In this document: in pieces, positions 63,130 to 64,000 of the stretch | Layout of the letters: every line of letters begins with the position of its first letter | How positions within the stretch are numbered: the first letter of the stretch is position 1 | Source of the DNA: Aptenodytes patagonicus | Taxonomy: Eukaryota > Chordata > Aves > Sphenisciformes > Spheniscidae | NCBI RefSeq assembly: GCF_965638725.1 | Contig: NC_134982.1 | Location: 64,293,816-64,357,815, forward strand | DNA length: 64,000 nt | Direction: 5' to 3' | The notes under the pieces: model-generated | Databases searched by the model: none | The model's input: the letters and a program-made list of their open reading frames with translations, nothing else | What the model was told of the DNA's origin: nothing | Made by a program: the position numbers and the translations under genes

Positions 63130-64000
63130 CATAGAATCATTGAGGTTGGAAAAGACCTCTAAGATCATCGAGTCCAACCGTCGACACAACACCACCAAGC
63201 CCACTAAACCATGTCCTTAAGTGCCTCATCTACTCGTCTTTTAAATACCTCCAGGGATGGGGACTCAACCACTTCCCTGGGCAGCCTGTTCCAATGTTTA
63301 ACCACTCTTTCAGTAAAGACATTTTTCCTCACGTCCAATCTAAACCTCCCCTGGCGCAACTTGAGGCCACTTCCTCTTGTCCTATCGCTAGTTACTTGGG
63401 AGAAGAGACCAACACCCACCTCCCTACAACCTCCTTGCAGGGAGTTGTAGAGAGCGATGAGGTCTCCCCTCAGCCTCCTTTTCTCCAGGCTAAACAACCC
63501 CAGTTCCCTCAGCCGCTCCTCATAAGACTTGTTCTCCAGACCCCTCACCAGCCTCCTTGCCCTTCTCTGGACACGCTCCAGCACCTCAACGTCCTTCTTG
63601 TAGTGAGGGGCCCAAAACTGAACACAGTATTCGAGGTGCGGCCTCACCAGGGCCGAGTAGAAGGGCACGATCACTTCCCTACTCCTGCTGGCCACACTAG
63701 TTCTGATACAGGCCAGGATGCCATTGGCCTTCTTGGCCACCTGGGCACACTGCTGGCTCATATTCAGCCAGCTATCGACCAACACCCCCAGGTCCTTTTC
63801 CGACAGGCAGCTTTCCAGCCACTCTTCCCCAAGCCTGTAGCACTGCATGGGGTTGTTGTGGCCAAAGTGCAGGACCCGGCACTTGGCCTTGTTGAACCTC
63901 ATACAGTTGGCCTGGGCCCATCGATCCAGCCTGTCCAGATCCCTCTGCAGAGCCTTCCTACCCTCGAGCAGATCAACACTCCCGCCCAACTTGGTGTCGT
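63130..64000 (-). mobile_element. CR1 LINE, 3' part, continuing past the right edge
   Basis: Begins with atagaatcattgaggttgga (reverse complement of the CR1 tail) and extends, without interruption, to the window edge through the 3' UTR and ORF2. GC content and lack of lesions mark it as younger than the other CR1 copies here. The inserted length cannot be known from this window. Confidence 0.95.
63204..64000 (-). CDS. CR1 ORF2 reverse transcriptase, C-terminal part (intact frame, partial)
   Basis: Uninterrupted frame from the window edge to the TAG at 63206-63204, about 265 codons. The first codons read (D)[19 protein letters not shown], so the edge falls inside the catalytic F-A-D-D motif of the polymerase palm. 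Then follow the thumb and CR1 C-terminal region: [80 protein letters not shown] and [20 protein letters not shown]. No stop or frameshift, unlike every other CR1 in this window. Internal Met codons are not the true start. Whether the upstream endonuclease and RT are also intact cannot be seen. Confidence 0.92.
   Translation of the reverse strand, partial: DTKLGGSVDLLEGRKALQRDLDRLDRWAQANCMRFNKAKCRVLHFGHNNPMQCYRLGEEWLESCLSEKDLGVLVDSWLNMSQQCAQVAKKANGILACIRTSVASRSREVIVPFYSALVRPHLEYCVQFWAPHYKKDVEVLERVQRRARRLVRGLENKSYEERLRELGLFSLEKRRLRGDLIALYNSLQGGCREVGVGLFSQVTSDRTRGSGLKLRQGRFRLDVRKNVFTERVVKHWNRLPREVVESPSLEVFKRRVDEALKDMV

Noticed and set aside
62896..63204. 102-codon ORF spanning two CR1 elements as a fusion gene
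   Set aside because: Its first ~25 codons are CR1 3' UTR in an accidental frame. Only the remainder is true CR1 ORF2.
62903..63450. Plus-strand ORFs of 105 and 79 codons
   Set aside because: They are antisense shadows of the CR1 ORF2 C-terminus, and their similarity to each other simply reflects the two CR1 copies.
1..64000. tRNA, rRNA, CRISPR arrays, operons, riboswitches
   Set aside because: None seen. The repeat content, intron structure and base composition are those of a bird nuclear genome.

Overview
The window looks like bird nuclear DNA, AT-rich and gene-poor. The evidence is several CR1 LINE retrotransposon copies ending in the avian-type (ATTCTATGA)n tail, plus one intron-split vertebrate gene. 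No tRNA, rRNA, CRISPR or bacterial-style operon was seen. The LTR near 59 kb matches, from memory only, an LTR family widespread in neoavian birds, which would suggest a non-galliform bird.

The only host gene I can support lies on the minus strand from about 61.3 kb to 51.06 kb. It is the last five coding exons of a Praja-family RING-H2 E3 ubiquitin ligase, most likely PJA2. All four internal splice junctions agree in phase and join into one frame ending in a complete C3H2C3 RING and a short Ser/Ala-rich tail. The 5' two-thirds of the gene must lie to the right of the window. The gene's 3' side (left) is about 50 kb without any recognisable host exon.

Layout: 1-25.8 kb is intergenic, with a small CR1 tail at 0.9 kb, a CpG-rich LTR-like patch at 3.1 kb, a 176-bp imperfect inverted repeat at 7.9-8.05 kb and a CR1 3' fragment at 13.9 kb. 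Next, 25.86-29.79 kb is a long, decayed CR1 on the plus strand. It carries ORF1 (an SGNH-esterase relic) and ORF2 (endonuclease plus reverse transcriptase) and has lost the RT catalytic core. Then 29.8-46.0 kb is intergenic. A 5'-truncated CR1 on the plus strand fills 46.02-48.78 kb and has a mutated RT active-site motif. From 48.8 to 51.06 kb lie the downstream flank and probable 3' UTR of PJA2, and from 51.06 to 61.3 kb the PJA2 exons and introns. One intron holds a sense-oriented ERV LTR that itself carries a 66-bp CR1 insertion with a 6-bp target duplication. From 61.3 to 62.8 kb is probable PJA2 intron. From 62.8 kb to the right edge two minus-strand CR1 copies lie head to tail; the right one keeps an open reverse-transcriptase frame of 265 codons that runs off the window.

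The genes do not form a pathway: one ubiquitin ligase sits in retroelement-littered DNA. I found no convincing new biological system. The best candidates for a second look are the inverted repeat at 7.9 kb, the CpG-rich patch at 3.1 kb, the LTR inside PJA2 and the tandem CR1 junction.
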